This document shows positions 43,175 through 52,304 of a stretch of 64,000 nucleotides of DNA, piece after piece. The stretch is from assembly GCF_026127265.1 (NCBI RefSeq), contig NZ_WWFG01000002.1:2480001-2544000 (forward strand), given 5' to 3'. This stretch comes from Nostoc sp. KVJ3. Its GTDB lineage: Bacteria > Cyanobacteriota > Cyanobacteriia > Cyanobacteriales > Nostocaceae. The notes under the pieces were generated by a model that worked only from the letters and a program-made list of their open reading frames with translations, was not told the DNA's origin and searched no databases. A program made the translations under genes and the position numbers. Numbering within the stretch: position 1 is the stretch's first letter; each line of letters opens with the position of its first letter.

Positions 43175-44080
43175 CTATGCCTCCACAGGGACAGATTGAC
43201 TTGTTTTTAATCCAGGTAAAGTATCATTTGTCACCCAGCCTTGTACCCAACCTCGCCCGACGTTGGCTTGTCCGCCAATTTGAAATAATCCTGTAACAAC
43301 ATCCATCAAATAATCATGTTCCTGTTTGGCTACGGGATTAGTTTTATTTAATTTGTAACCCCAAGGGTAGTAGAGAATAGTATCTCTAGGAATACAAACA
43401 TCAGTCCAAAATATTTCTGCACCACCTTCAGAATGATCTTCGTTATCTTCATCATCAAGTTTGTTAATTTTGTTGCGAATCTGCGTCCACAATGAATGCT
43501 CCATTAAGGTTTGAAAATCGCTATCAGCCAGAACAATGCGATTATGATTCCAGGTTGATTTAACAGCATCAGCAAGCGCTTGCTGCCAATCTCCTGCTAG
43601 TGCGATCGCTTGTTTTTGGAGTTCTGTAAGTGCTGAAACTTCTAATTGAGCGTCAGCAACGTAATAACTACCGACTTGAGTTCCTACAGGGCGATGGGGA
43701 AACTCAGTTATTGGTAGCCCAGATAGTAATGCATGGTTGCCGATCAGCGAATGGCAACTTACCCAAGTAAATACATTTCGATTGCCGTTCATTGACATTG
43801 TTCGCATCGGCACCCATAATAAGCGAGCATCACCAAACCAAACTTGATGAATTCCCATTTGTCCATCCGCACTTAATTCCCTGCCAAATAATTTATCTGC
43901 GGCTGCTGGGTCGATAGAGTTGACATCCCATCGCAAGCTACCTCTGAGTGAAGAACCCGGAATGTAAGGAAAATCGGTGTGTACTTCGCGGACAATATCT
44001 AAGATGTTTCCTAAATCGCCTTCGCCACCGCAATGAATTGGTGCAAGTGTATAAAGATATCCAGTCCGAAAATCACTCAT
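43175..44080 (-). CDS. cmr4: Type III-B backbone RAMP, Cmr4
   Basis: 301 residues, the typical length. GYLYTLAPIHCGGEGDLGNI with the thumb, IPGSSLRGSLRWDV, LFGRELSADGQMGIHQVWFG and the C-terminal GGQANVGRGWVQGW glycine-rich loop. Cmr4 makes the helical backbone and, with its catalytic Asp, cleaves target RNA every six nucleotides. A candidate catalytic Asp lies in the 'EGDLGNI' to 'VREVHTDFPYIPGSS' stretch; I cannot assign it. It starts 3 bases after cmr3. Confidence 0.85.
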   Translation of the reverse strand: MSDFRTGYLYTLAPIHCGGEGDLGNILDIVREVHTDFPYIPGSSLRGSLRWDVNSIDPAAADKLFGRELSADGQMGIHQVWFGDARLLWVPMRTMSMNGNRNVFTWVSCHSLIGNHALLSGLPITEFPHRPVGTQVGSYYVADAQLEVSALTELQKQAIALAGDWQQALADAVKSTWNHNRIVLADSDFQTLMEHSLWTQIRNKINKLDDEDNEDHSEGGAEIFWTDVCIPRDTILYYPWGYKLNKTNPVAKQEHDYLMDVVTGLFQIGGQANVGRGWVQGWVTNDTLPGLKTSQSVPVEA

Positions 44081-44083
44081 AGA

Positions 44084-45280
44084 TTAAATTCCTTGTCCCC
44101 ATAAAAGTTTTCCATAATTAAGCTGTTTAAAAGTTTCCAAGCAACGCCCACTCTGTTCGGGTAATACCTGCAATTGTGCTGGTAGTTCGCCATCAAAGAT
44201 GTAAACTGTCCCCGGTGGTACAAAAGCTCGTTGCGGTAAGAGTGCAGATTCCTCCCTTTTTTTGTCGCCCTTATCTTTATCTTTACGCAGTGTCGAGATC
44301 CCACCCCAGAGTAAAGCTTTGTCGGTAGCGCAGCCTTTTAACTGTTGCTTCCAAGCTTGGGGATAGGCGCTGTATCTTGTTTCTGTAAATAGTGCCAGTC
44401 CAGGGGTAAGAAGATAGGCAAAGTTTGATCCTGTGGAGGAGCGATCGCCTGTAATCAAACCAAGTTGTTCTTTCAAGACTGTATCGGGTGGATTTCCATC
44501 CGATACGGGAGATCCTACTGTAATCAAACCAAGTTGTTCTTTCAAGACCGTATCAGCTTGCAATGGCGATACTAAAGCCCGGTGTCCCTCCCCCCCAACC
44601 GGACAATGCTTTCGGTTTCTAAAACATTTCCACTCAAAGCCGCGATAAAGCACCATCCATGTTCAAGGCGGACGGCGACTTCGGTAAAGTAGCCATCAGC
44701 ATCTTTAACTTGTCGCTTGTCAGATTGCATTTGGATGTGAGGTAATACCTGCGTCTTCCAAGGATTGCTGTGAAAGTCTGTTTTTTTGCCAATTACTGCT
44801 ATTTTTTTTACCTTCAAGGTAATCAAACAGTGCTTCGGCTTTAATCCAAGGTTTGGGCGGGCTGATATTCCCGTCCCATTTTTTATTTAGAACCAGTGGA
44901 TTAATTTGCTCCCCATCAAATACCAAGTGCTTCCACGCTTCATGTTCACGGTTAACGGGTTGCAAGCGTTGAATTTCACTCCAGTTATCAGAGGCGGTTT
45001 TGCGATCTTCTCCTGGGGGATATAGACAGACTAAATCTTTGGGGGTAGGTAGCCACAGGGTATGGTTGCTATCTAATAAAAACGGGCCAAGAAAAGTTAA
45101 ATCGCGTTTGCTACGTTCCTCCTGATTATTGGTTAGTGGTAAAAGCGATCGCATTGCCTGAAATACTGTAATTGGCATAGGTGGAAATAGCCCTTTCGCC
45201 CACGAACCATCACCAGGACTAAATGGTTTGCAATCTCGAAATAGTAATACATCTAAAGGAGTAATTTTATACCAGTGCAT
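44084..45280 (-). pseudogene. cmr3: cmr3 with two compensating frameshifts
   Basis: Three frames spell one Cmr3. From 45280: HWYKITPLDVLLFRDCKPFS, PGDGSWAKGLFPPMP. At the A7 run (minus strand; 44781-44787) the reading must drop one base to continue as TDFHSNPWKTQVLPHIQM, KRQVKDADGYFTEVAVRLEH. At the G7 run (44590-44596) it must gain one to continue LGGEGHRALVSPLQ and reach ...FKQLNYGKLLWGQGI at 44084. The outer parts share a frame, so the two shifts cancel. An in-frame duplication (35 bp, offset 69 bp: 44451-44485 and 44520-44554) repeats DTVLKEQLGLIT. Could be assembly error, slippage-tolerant expression or true loss of the crRNA-handle-binding subunit. Confidence 0.8.
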
Positions 45281-45427
45281 GAGAAGTAAAAAGTAAAAAG
45301 AATTAAAGTTATTTTTTCAACGCAGAGGAAGCCGGAGTCCGCGCAGAGTAATAGAAAGGCGGATAAAACAGCATTTGATTTTTTCGCAATTGACATAATT
45401 GACATACATCATAGATAACTCTAACTT

Positions 45428-48400
45428 CTAACTTCTAACTTCTAACTTTTTCCATTGACTGCGTTCAACCCGCTTATCGATCCAAAAAGCGGTAAATTTC
45501 AGAAGTTTAGCTAAGTCTTCGGGTTTAATACCTATAGGTTCGGACTTAATTTTTTGAGCTTCTTTAATTAAGTGTTTTAGGGGTTGTTGATCCCATTGCT
45601 TTGGTTCTTGTAATTCGAGGATTTGTCTAGCCCGTTCTCTTTGTTCTAAGGTTTGTTCACCACCTTCAGCTAAAACTTCTCTGGCCCATTCTTTGAGAGT
45701 TTGTTTAGCCCATTTTCTGAGAGCTAATTTTGCCCATTCTTCCCATTTATCCAACCATTGCTCAATTTTTTTAAATGTCTCCTCAAGTTCTTTGCTGCGA
45801 TCGCGGTTGTCCATGATGACTCTAGCTGCTTTCGAGAACAGATGGTGATGCTCAGTAACGGAAGCGCGACGGGGAAGTTCTTCAGCTAACCGATGCAGTA
45901 ATGGACTGAGTTTTTCTGTGTATAATTCATATTCTTTTACCCAGTCCCACCAAGTATCTAGTAACTCACCCTTCATCAGTGCTTCTAACTGGTTCCCACC
46001 ACCGTAAATTATTCGGAAGCAAATACCATCTTTGTCAGGGATTTTTTTCGCCCTCTCTGCTTCTGCTTGCCATACACTTTCAAGAACAGTAGGGAGAGGA
46101 ACGCTTTTATGAGCAACTATTACACCAGCACTCATAGTTGCTTTTCTTCCCATTGTGAAGTGCGGACGTTTAAGTAAGTCTTTGACCTGTTCACCGGGAT
46201 ACCAGTAACCAGTAGTTTGATCAGGCTCAGAAGAAATATTATTGCGATCGTTTGCAAACTCATTCTTGGGGTCTTTGCCACCACTCCAAGCAGCACGCAA
46301 TGATAACAGATATTCTGGTAAATCTTCTGGAGGTAAGACTGCCATGACATCATCGCCACCACTGTAAATAACTCGACCGCAGAAACGTTTTTCTGTCAGA
46401 TAGGGAACCAAGCGATTGGAAAAATCTAAAAGGGCACGGTTTAAACCAACATGAGTAGCAGGCCCCATACGTTTAGTTTCTTTAAGGAGTGTATTAAATA
46501 GATCATTCTCAAAATTTGTCAAGTTTTGATCCACAGCATCGATTTCAACATAAGAATCGTATTTTTCGAGTTCTTTTCCAGAAACATAATCGCCCATTCC
46601 ATCGCCATCAGCGAGGACAATTACCCACCAATCGGCCGGACTGCTGTCACCAAAGCCACTATTCTGATGTGCTTGTTCAACAATTTCTCGTAAAATATCA
46701 ACTTGTTTGCGACTGGTTTGGTTATTGTTAGCTCTGTTATGTTCCTGTTCTTGCAAGCTCATATCATCAATGAGCCATTTACTAGAAAACATCACTCCGT
46801 TATAACCACCTTTGAGGTTAGGAAATTCTTCCTGAATTGCTTTATCTGCATTGGAGATATGGAATGGACGGCTGGTTTTTGAGTAAAATGCATGTTGCTG
46901 CTTTTTGGAAAATTTATATCTGTGCTGATTGAAAAGTTGATATAAATTAGTTCTGTAAGTTTTGATTAAATTGGGATGTTCGCTGGCAAAAGCGGCGGCG
47001 GCGATGGAACTCAGATTGGGAAACCTAATAAACTTTTCGTAATCGATTATTTTAGTTATTTGTTTTAAAATTTGATTATTATCTTCTGTCTCTTCTGTCC
47101 CTAATTCATTAGCAGCTTCATCAGGTAATGGGTCTTCAGTTAGTTCGATAGAAATCCCTAAAGATTTTGCTACATCTCCATAGACCCAAGCCATACGCTT
47201 GGTTAATTCCAGTGCGTTAAGTTTCTCTGAACCATTAAATAAACCCCGATAAGCCTTGGACATGACAAACCAAAATAAGCGCATCGAACCTGCTTTTAAA
47301 CCACTACCTTGGCGGAAGTCACGTACTTGTCCATCAAGAGTTTTTTTGACTTGATAATTTAGCCGAGGATGAACGGCGCTAAATTGACCCGATATTGTGG
47401 AACGTTCACCGGGGGCAGTAGCAATTTGCCAGTTCCGGGTATATTTAATATTATTTAAACAACGTCCTAAACGTTGGTGAATGCTACCCCACCATGTTCC
47501 CACGTTTAAACTTATATAAAAATTATTTTCAAATTCGCTAGGTAAATTGTCAAATGGTTGCGCAATTTCATTTTGGATATCTATCCAGTCTTTATCAAAA
47601 ATAGAATTATTATTCTTATCAATAATTAATCCTTGATTTTGATTTTCTAGTTGTTTTTGACTTCCGAGAGGGATTGCTGTCCAGTATGGTTCCCAAGTGT
47701 GATTAAGTTGGGCTGACCAAAGCTTGTTCCATTCCCAACAAGATTGTTGCTTGAGAAGATTTAGCTCTTGTTGATAGGCTTCGAGGTCAGATGTATTTTT
47801 TAATTCAGGGAATACTTCGTGCAATATTCCGTTCAATTCTGTTTGAGTTTGATTATCTAAAAAATTAATTACCTGTTCTCTAATGTGGTTCCTAACTTTT
47901 ATTCCGATTTTTATCCATTCTTTAGTGAGTTTTTTCGTTAGATACCTTCCCCATTTTTCAGATGCTTGTTTTCCGGGAACTAAAATTGTGATTACATTTG
48001 GGAATCCGGCTGTGCTTAAACTGGTAGATATTTTCTCTGTAAAGCGATTAACTGGTTCGCCACCATTCTGTAAATTGGTAAAATTAGGCGCAAAATCATG
48101 ATATTTTTGTACGATTAACGCATCGATAATTTCTTGACTCCAAAGCGAAGGGATAATGATTGCATCGGGGCCTAGATGTTGGGAAATATGCCAGCATAGT
48201 TGCGTGCTGAGATAGTGGAGTAAATATGAACCCGCCCAAAAATCGAGAAATTTCCGCGAGGATTTGATGAAGTCCTGTACGGGCGAAAAGGAGAATGTTA
48301 ATAGATAAGGTGTTTCGTGTTCTTCTCCAGACTTCCAACATTTAGGGAACATTGCACCAGTCAAGGCTGAAACTGTACTTTGGTGGCTGTGTAGTGGACA

Positions 48401-48838
48401 ATCGGGGATAACTGTATGTGCAGGAAATAGCAGTGCATCGGGTTGCGTGTCTGCTAACAGTTCTGGATAAAATCGCCAAAACCACCAGAAAACCTTTTTG
48501 GCGTTGGCTTCACTTTTTATCTGGCTGATATCTGGTGCGTTGCGTAGAGGTTGCAAAGTTGTGACTTGCTGTTTTTGACCACTGATGGGATGACGAACAG
48601 TAACTTGTTGGGTGTTTTCTCTGCGTTCTATATGAAATAAATTAACACGGTCTGATGATGAGGCGATATCTTGGGCGTGTTTACCCATCCCTGCATTGCT
48701 ATTGATTCCATTCCACCAATTGTTTAAATTGTCAATGTCATGATTTAGACAATCTAGTTGCAATAATACATGATTTCCCCAGTCAGCAAATTCTGGCGCT
48801 TGTAGTAGTGCATATAACTTTCTTTGGTAGAAATTCAT
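45428..48838 (-). CDS. cmr2: Type III-B Cas10 (Cmr2)
   Basis: 1136 residues. The palm-domain signature RVIYSGGDDVMAVLPPEDLP (around residue 827) is intact, so cyclic oligoadenylate synthesis is possible. FSFSPVQDFIKSSRKFLDFW and WVIVLADGDGMGDYVSGKEL are further Cas10 motifs. The N-terminal HD region reads LFPAHTVIPDCPLHSHQSTV, where the expected HD (D-H) pair appears replaced (Cys in place of His), so DNase activity may be missing. First gene of the operon; 147 bp of sequence separate it from cmr3. Confidence 0.92.
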   Translation of the reverse strand: MNFYQRKLYALLQAPEFADWGNHVLLQLDCLNHDIDNLNNWWNGINSNAGMGKHAQDIASSSDRVNLFHIERRENTQQVTVRHPISGQKQQVTTLQPLRNAPDISQIKSEANAKKVFWWFWRFYPELLADTQPDALLFPAHTVIPDCPLHSHQSTVSALTGAMFPKCWKSGEEHETPYLLTFSFSPVQDFIKSSRKFLDFWAGSYLLHYLSTQLCWHISQHLGPDAIIIPSLWSQEIIDALIVQKYHDFAPNFTNLQNGGEPVNRFTEKISTSLSTAGFPNVITILVPGKQASEKWGRYLTKKLTKEWIKIGIKVRNHIREQVINFLDNQTQTELNGILHEVFPELKNTSDLEAYQQELNLLKQQSCWEWNKLWSAQLNHTWEPYWTAIPLGSQKQLENQNQGLIIDKNNNSIFDKDWIDIQNEIAQPFDNLPSEFENNFYISLNVGTWWGSIHQRLGRCLNNIKYTRNWQIATAPGERSTISGQFSAVHPRLNYQVKKTLDGQVRDFRQGSGLKAGSMRLFWFVMSKAYRGLFNGSEKLNALELTKRMAWVYGDVAKSLGISIELTEDPLPDEAANELGTEETEDNNQILKQITKIIDYEKFIRFPNLSSIAAAAFASEHPNLIKTYRTNLYQLFNQHRYKFSKKQQHAFYSKTSRPFHISNADKAIQEEFPNLKGGYNGVMFSSKWLIDDMSLQEQEHNRANNNQTSRKQVDILREIVEQAHQNSGFGDSSPADWWVIVLADGDGMGDYVSGKELEKYDSYVEIDAVDQNLTNFENDLFNTLLKETKRMGPATHVGLNRALLDFSNRLVPYLTEKRFCGRVIYSGGDDVMAVLPPEDLPEYLLSLRAAWSGGKDPKNEFANDRNNISSEPDQTTGYWYPGEQVKDLLKRPHFTMGRKATMSAGVIVAHKSVPLPTVLESVWQAEAERAKKIPDKDGICFRIIYGGGNQLEALMKGELLDTWWDWVKEYELYTEKLSPLLHRLAEELPRRASVTEHHHLFSKAARVIMDNRDRSKELEETFKKIEQWLDKWEEWAKLALRKWAKQTLKEWAREVLAEGGEQTLEQRERARQILELQEPKQWDQQPLKHLIKEAQKIKSEPIGIKPEDLAKLLKFTAFWIDKRVERSQWKKLEVRS

Positions 48839-49048
48839 TTGGCTATAAATATATGGCTATAAAGTATGAAACGATGATAAACTCAGAATTTCAGATTATG
48901 AGTTATTTTTTTAATTTACTCAAAATTAATTTTGAATATATAAAAAATATTACTCTAATCGAAAAAGTACCACCGTATAAATACGATGAAATTAAATTAT
49001 CTTTATATAAATACATTTAGTCGGATTTAAATGTTTACGTGTAATCTA
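48839..49048. other. Upstream region of the cmr operon
   Basis: About 210 bp, very AT-rich, between the cmr2 start and the 53-bp tandem repeats. It must hold the cmr promoter. A single TATATGGCT (48850) weakly resembles the operator boxes found further on, but no 12/21/12 array is present. No gene supported. Confidence 0.4.
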
Positions 49049-49691
49049 GGTGCGATCGCTTGACATGACACTGGATACGATCGCCATAATTGTCAAATTT
49101 AGGTGCGAACGCTTGACATGACACTGGATGCGATCGCCATAATTGTCAAATTTAGGTGCGATCGCTTGACATGACACTGGATGCGATCGCCATAATTGTC
49201 AAATTTAGGTGCGATCGCTTGACATGACACTGGATGCGATCGCCATAATTGTCAAATTTAGGTGCGAACGCTTGACATGACACTGGATGCGATCGCCATA
49301 ATTGTCAAATGTAGGTGCGAACGCTTGACATGACACTGAATGCGACCGCCATAATTGTCAGATGTAGGTGCGATCGCTTGACATGACACTGGATGCGATC
49401 GCCATAATTGTCAAATGTAGTGGATGTTTGAAAAGTCCTGTTATTGGTAGCAAAATGTTTGAGATCCCCCTAAATCCCCCTTAAAAAGGGGGACTTTGAG
49501 AAGTTTTCCCCCCTTTTTAAGGGGGGTAGGGGGGGATCATCTGGTGCTTAAAATCACAGCCAAACACTTTTCAAATAACCTCTTAGGTGCGATCGCTTGA
49601 CATGACACTGGATGCGATCGCCATAATTGTCAGATGTAGGTGCGATCGCTTGACATGACACTGGATGCGATCGCTATAATTCTAAAATCTA
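49049..49691 (+). repeat. 53-bp tandem repeat, nine copies
   Basis: Units start at 49049, 49102, 49155, 49208, 49261, 49314 and 49367, then after a MITE at 49586 and 49639; the period is exactly 53. Each unit starts GGTGCGATCGCTTGACATGA and contains CACTGGATGCGATCGCCATA, so each carries one or two HIP1-like octamers, a TTGACA and a (C/T)ATAAT 19 bases later. In the last copy the second box is a perfect TATAAT. Three of the units read GCGAACGC instead of GCGATCGC. Confidence 0.95.
49420..49585. repeat. MITE-like element, family B, within the tandem repeats
   Basis: 166 bp, TGGATGTTTGAAAAGTCC at the left, CACTTTTCAAATAACCTCT at the right, with the usual hairpin interior. It splits the array exactly at a unit boundary, with TAG on both sides, which shows the insertion is younger than the repeat expansion. 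Confidence 0.9.
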
Positions 49692-49751
49692 GAGGACATC
49701 CTTGGCTTTCGTATATTGTCCAATAACAAAAAAACTGTAGCCTAGTATACC

Positions 49752-49943
49752 ATTTGTGGGATAGGCATAATGCCTGAAACCCTGATTCTCTCGTTCTATC
49801 CCACAAATCGCTCTCTATATATGGGTTTGATGCCTCTTGATGATAAACTTATTGCTAATAATTATCAATTATCTCGGAAAAAATTTGCATCCCACGAAAA
49901 AGTGCTGTAGACTTATTGCTGGGTAAGGCTTTCAGCGACTACC
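49752..49943 (+). promoter_or_regulatory. CRISPR leader 1
   Basis: Sequence upstream of the first repeat. Nearly identical over about 190 bp to 61775-61968. Contains a 13-bp perfect inverted repeat ATTTGTGGGATAG / CTATCCCACAAAT (49752-49764 and 49796-49808), and a third half-site ATCCCACGAAAAAG at 49889-49902. The last ~50 bp (GTGCTGTAGACTTATTGCTG, GGTAAGGCTTTCAGCGACTA) are identical in both leaders and adjoin the repeat, as expected for integration-guiding sequence. Confidence 0.8.
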
Positions 49944-50404
49944 CTTTAAACTTCTTCGGAAGTTGAACTAATGGAAACACCTGCCAAGTTTCCTAATGAG
50001 GTAAACGTGACAGCTTTAAACTTCTTCGGAAGTTGAACTAATGGAAACTTTTGACTCAAGTACAACCTCTACAACACTACTTTCTTTAAACTTCTTCGGA
50101 AGTTGAACTAATGGAAACTTATCGTACAGGTGGTTATCTTGCTCTGTAGCAATCACTTTAAACTTCTTCGGAAGTTGAACTAATGGAAACGTAACAGTGT
50201 AAGGAATGCGGCCAACATGACTTCTACTTTAAACTTCTTCGGAAGTTGAACTAATGGAAACTTTTGTAAATCTAAAGTTGGTTGTAGATTTTCATCGCTT
50301 TAAACTTCTTCGGAAGTTGAACTAATGGAAACATTAACAACAGGTGTTTCTGGACTGGCGGGAACAATTCTTTAAACTTCTTCGGAAGTTGAACTAATGG
50401 AAAA
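49944..50404 (+). CRISPR. CRISPR array 1 (7 repeats)
   Basis: Seven 35-bp repeats starting CTTTAAACTTCTTCGGAAGT and ending TGAACTAATGGAAAC, at 49944, 50014, 50084, 50156, 50227, 50298 and 50370, with six spacers of 35-37 bp. The last repeat has its final base changed (GGAAAA), marking the leader-distal end. The repeat ends ATGGAAAC, the usual 8-nt crRNA 5' handle, so transcription is rightward. The repeat contains AACTTC-TTCG-GAAGTT, a stem closed by a cUUCGg loop. Same repeat as array 2. Confidence 0.98.
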
Positions 50405-50409
50405 ATACA

Positions 50410-50445
50410 AAGCCTACAGCTTAATAAAGCTGTAGGCTTATGCTT
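50410..50445 (+). terminator. Terminator downstream of CRISPR array 1
   Basis: Perfect 13-bp inverted repeat AAGCCTACAGCTT / AAGCTGTAGGCTT with a 4-base loop, followed by ATGCTTTT. It begins 5 bases after the last repeat and fits a rho-independent terminator of the pre-crRNA. It also faces the convergent gene at 50602-50850. Confidence 0.85.
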
Positions 50446-50601
50446 TTAATCTATTTAAATTCCCAAATATAGCAGTTAGATATCCTACTTAGTAAAAAGT
50501 TAAAAGTAAAACAAGATAAATCTCATTTCACTTTTAACTTCAGACCTTAAAATTGGTCAACACGCAGATGTTTCCATGAAATCGACTTCAGATGAAGCCA
50601 G

Positions 50602-50850
50602 TTAATTCAAATTCTTTATTTCAGAACTACTTCGCACGCCTTGGAAATCAAAAATAATCAAAAACTTGATACTTTTAGTTGAGTTTTGCAAAACCTGAAG
50701 ATAAGCAGCTGCATCATTGTGGTGGCGAAATCGTGCAACAATATTAGAATCGTCATTTACCACAGCAACTTCAACAGGATTTAACTGTCGTTGTTGTTTA
50801 GGTAAAACACGGATAATACACCACGGATGCAACTGCTTATAATAGGTCAT
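50602..50850 (-). CDS. Hypothetical protein (82 aa)
   Basis: From the ATG at 50850 (GGGAG 6-7 bases upstream; the longer frame to 50946 lacks such a site): TYYKQLHPWCIIRVLPKQQR, QLNPVEVAVVNDDSNIVARF, RHHNDAAAYLQVLQNSTKSI, KFLIIFDFQG. Compact alpha/beta pattern. Similar small 'WCIIRLLP...VARFRHRNDAEAHLQ' proteins occur in cyanobacteria with unknown roles. It lies between CRISPR array 1 and cas2. Confidence 0.65.
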   Translation of the reverse strand: MTYYKQLHPWCIIRVLPKQQRQLNPVEVAVVNDDSNIVARFRHHNDAAAYLQVLQNSTKSIKFLIIFDFQGVRSSSEIKNLN

Positions 50851-50980
50851 AAAAACTCCCTTCCTAATGCTGGTAAATCTTATGAACACCAGCTTTGAAT
50901 TAACTACTACTACCGTAGCTCTGAAGTATTTTTCAAGACAGGGCAAGATGCTATTGACAAAATAAACTATTCGTGGATAT

Positions 50981-51283
50981 CTAAAATAGATTGAGTTTTA
51001 ACCAGTGTAATACTTCTTGGGGAATCTCCTCAAAATGTTCGAGTAATAAATTCATCAAAGCCAGATTTAGGGAATCATTTCGTGTCGGATAACGTTGATT
51101 TTTACCATTTCTAAACCAACCACGCACAGTTGAGTCAGAACGGGAACATATCAAAGCAATCTGTTCGTAACTTACACCCCACTTCGCATAAAAATCTGTC
51201 GGTTTCATAGCAAACTCCCAATTACTGTAGAGCAAAATTAGATGTCGTTCGCGTGTGGTAATTTGACGAGGGTTAGACATCAT
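50981..51283 (-). CDS. Small helix-turn-helix protein
   Basis: About 100 residues from MMSNPRQ (an ATG at 51325 would add 14). NPRQITTRERHLILLYSNWE, MKPTDFYAKWGVSYEQIALI, CSRSDSTVRGWFRNGKNQRY: an HTH in which 'EQIALICSRSDSTVRGWF' is the recognition part. The C-terminal segment LALMNLLLEHFEEIPQEVLH is helical. A possible local regulator next to the adaptation genes. Confidence 0.65.
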   Translation of the reverse strand: MMSNPRQITTRERHLILLYSNWEFAMKPTDFYAKWGVSYEQIALICSRSDSTVRGWFRNGKNQRYPTRNDSLNLALMNLLLEHFEEIPQEVLHWLKLNLF

Positions 51284-51379
51284 AAATTTGTCAAAGGTGG
51301 AAAAGTATAAATCAAAAGGAAGCAATAAACAGTCCGTAATAACAGACTGTTGCTATTAGTTTGTAATTGCAATAGCCGT

Positions 51380-51560
51380 TAGGGAAATTGAAGAAGGCAG
51401 AAGGCAGAGGGCAGAAGGAACTTTTTCGTTGGGGATTCAGACCCCAACCAATTGTAAGCACCGTATAGACGGTGGGGTTTTATACCCTTGTTCGGTTCGG
51501 TCACAGGCAGAGGGAGGAGGCAGTATTCCCTTCTGCCTTCTGCCTCCTGCCCTCTGCCTT
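51380..51560. repeat. Inverted repeat of AGAAGGCAGAGGGC units
   Basis: AGAAGGCAGAAGGCAGAGGG at the left faces CTTCTGCCTTCTGCCTCCTG and CCCTCTGCC at the right, about 110 bp apart, enclosing a dispersed repeat (GGGGATTCAGACCCC). No gene. Similar to the 21285-21475 block. Confidence 0.7.
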
Positions 51561-51570
51561 TCTTGATAAA

Positions 51571-51840
51571 TTAATGGGAATCTAAAAAAGTCACCTCAAT
51601 CACTTCTCCCTCCCCGTATCGCCAATAAAATCGCTTTGCCATAGATGCAGCAGAACTCCAAATATCACCTCCTTTGGTACGATAGCGATGAGTTCTCAAA
51701 CTCCGGTAAGCTGGGCCATTATTCACAAAACATTCAAAAGCTTTTTCGTATTGCTTGCGGTCTTCTTTTGGTAAATCATCAAGCTGTTTTTGAACTTTTG
51801 GAGCAAAAATCAAACAAAACTTGACAGATTGAACTTGCAT
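51571..51840 (-). CDS. RelE/ParE-like toxin-family protein
   Basis: 89 residues: VKFCLIFAPKVQKQLDDLPK, EDRKQYEKAFECFVNNGPAY, RSLRTHRYRTKGGDIWSSAA and RFYWRYGEGEVIEVTFLDSH, the RelE/ParE fold pattern. No adjacent antitoxin gene was found, so it may be solitary, use a distant partner or be inactive. Confidence 0.65.
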   Translation of the reverse strand: MQVQSVKFCLIFAPKVQKQLDDLPKEDRKQYEKAFECFVNNGPAYRSLRTHRYRTKGGDIWSSAASMAKRFYWRYGEGEVIEVTFLDSH

Positions 51841-52023
51841 TCAATTATTTATAATTATCCCAACTCGACCGAAAGCCCAGGTTGATTTTGACGCTATGGG
51901 GGTGCGCGTGCTTGCTTGCAAATATTCATTTTGGTTATAATTAATGTATTCAGAAGTCCTGAGTCCAATGATTACTTTTTTAACTCAGCACTGTTTCAGA
52001 AAATGTTGTCCAAATCGTAGTAG

Positions 52024-52302
52024 CTAAACGATGAATGCAGCATCATCAATGCTAAATTCAGCTTGCGTCCCAACCACTGCGATTTTGCAACGAGTGTGTG
52101 CAGACATGGGATAAAATCTCACTTGGTCTTCGCGTCGGTTAACAAGTCGCGTTAGGTATTTAGATAAGTTTTCAAATTGTTTCTCATCTAAGACGCACTC
52201 AAAAACCGATTTTTGTACCCGCAACCCATAACTTTCGAGGAGTTTTGATACCTTCTTGCGACGGGTATCGCTAACAATGTCATAGCAAACCAGATAAAAC
52301 AT
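52024..52302 (-). CDS. cas2: CRISPR integrase subunit Cas2
   Basis: 92 residues. FYLVCYDIVSDTRRKKVSKL with the first-strand Asp, LESYGLRVQKSVFECVLDEK, then VRFYPMSAHTRCKIAVVGTQ. Typical Cas2 length and ferredoxin-like fold. It begins 2 bases after cas1 stops, so they are co-translated. It is the only cas2 in the window, so it probably also serves the RT-Cas1. Confidence 0.93.
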   Translation of the reverse strand: MFYLVCYDIVSDTRRKKVSKLLESYGLRVQKSVFECVLDEKQFENLSKYLTRLVNRREDQVRFYPMSAHTRCKIAVVGTQAEFSIDDAAFIV

Positions 52303-52304
52303 AA

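Noticed and set aside
48850..48858. TATATGGCT as a fourth operator site upstream of cmr2
   Set aside because: Only one weak box; no partners at 12/21/12 spacing, so cmr is not placed in the regulon.
48808..49020. 70-codon plus-strand ORF overlapping the cmr2 start
   Set aside because: Very AT-rich, Lys/Tyr/Ile-dominated, no ribosome site, and antisense to the cmr2 start; better read as the promoter region.
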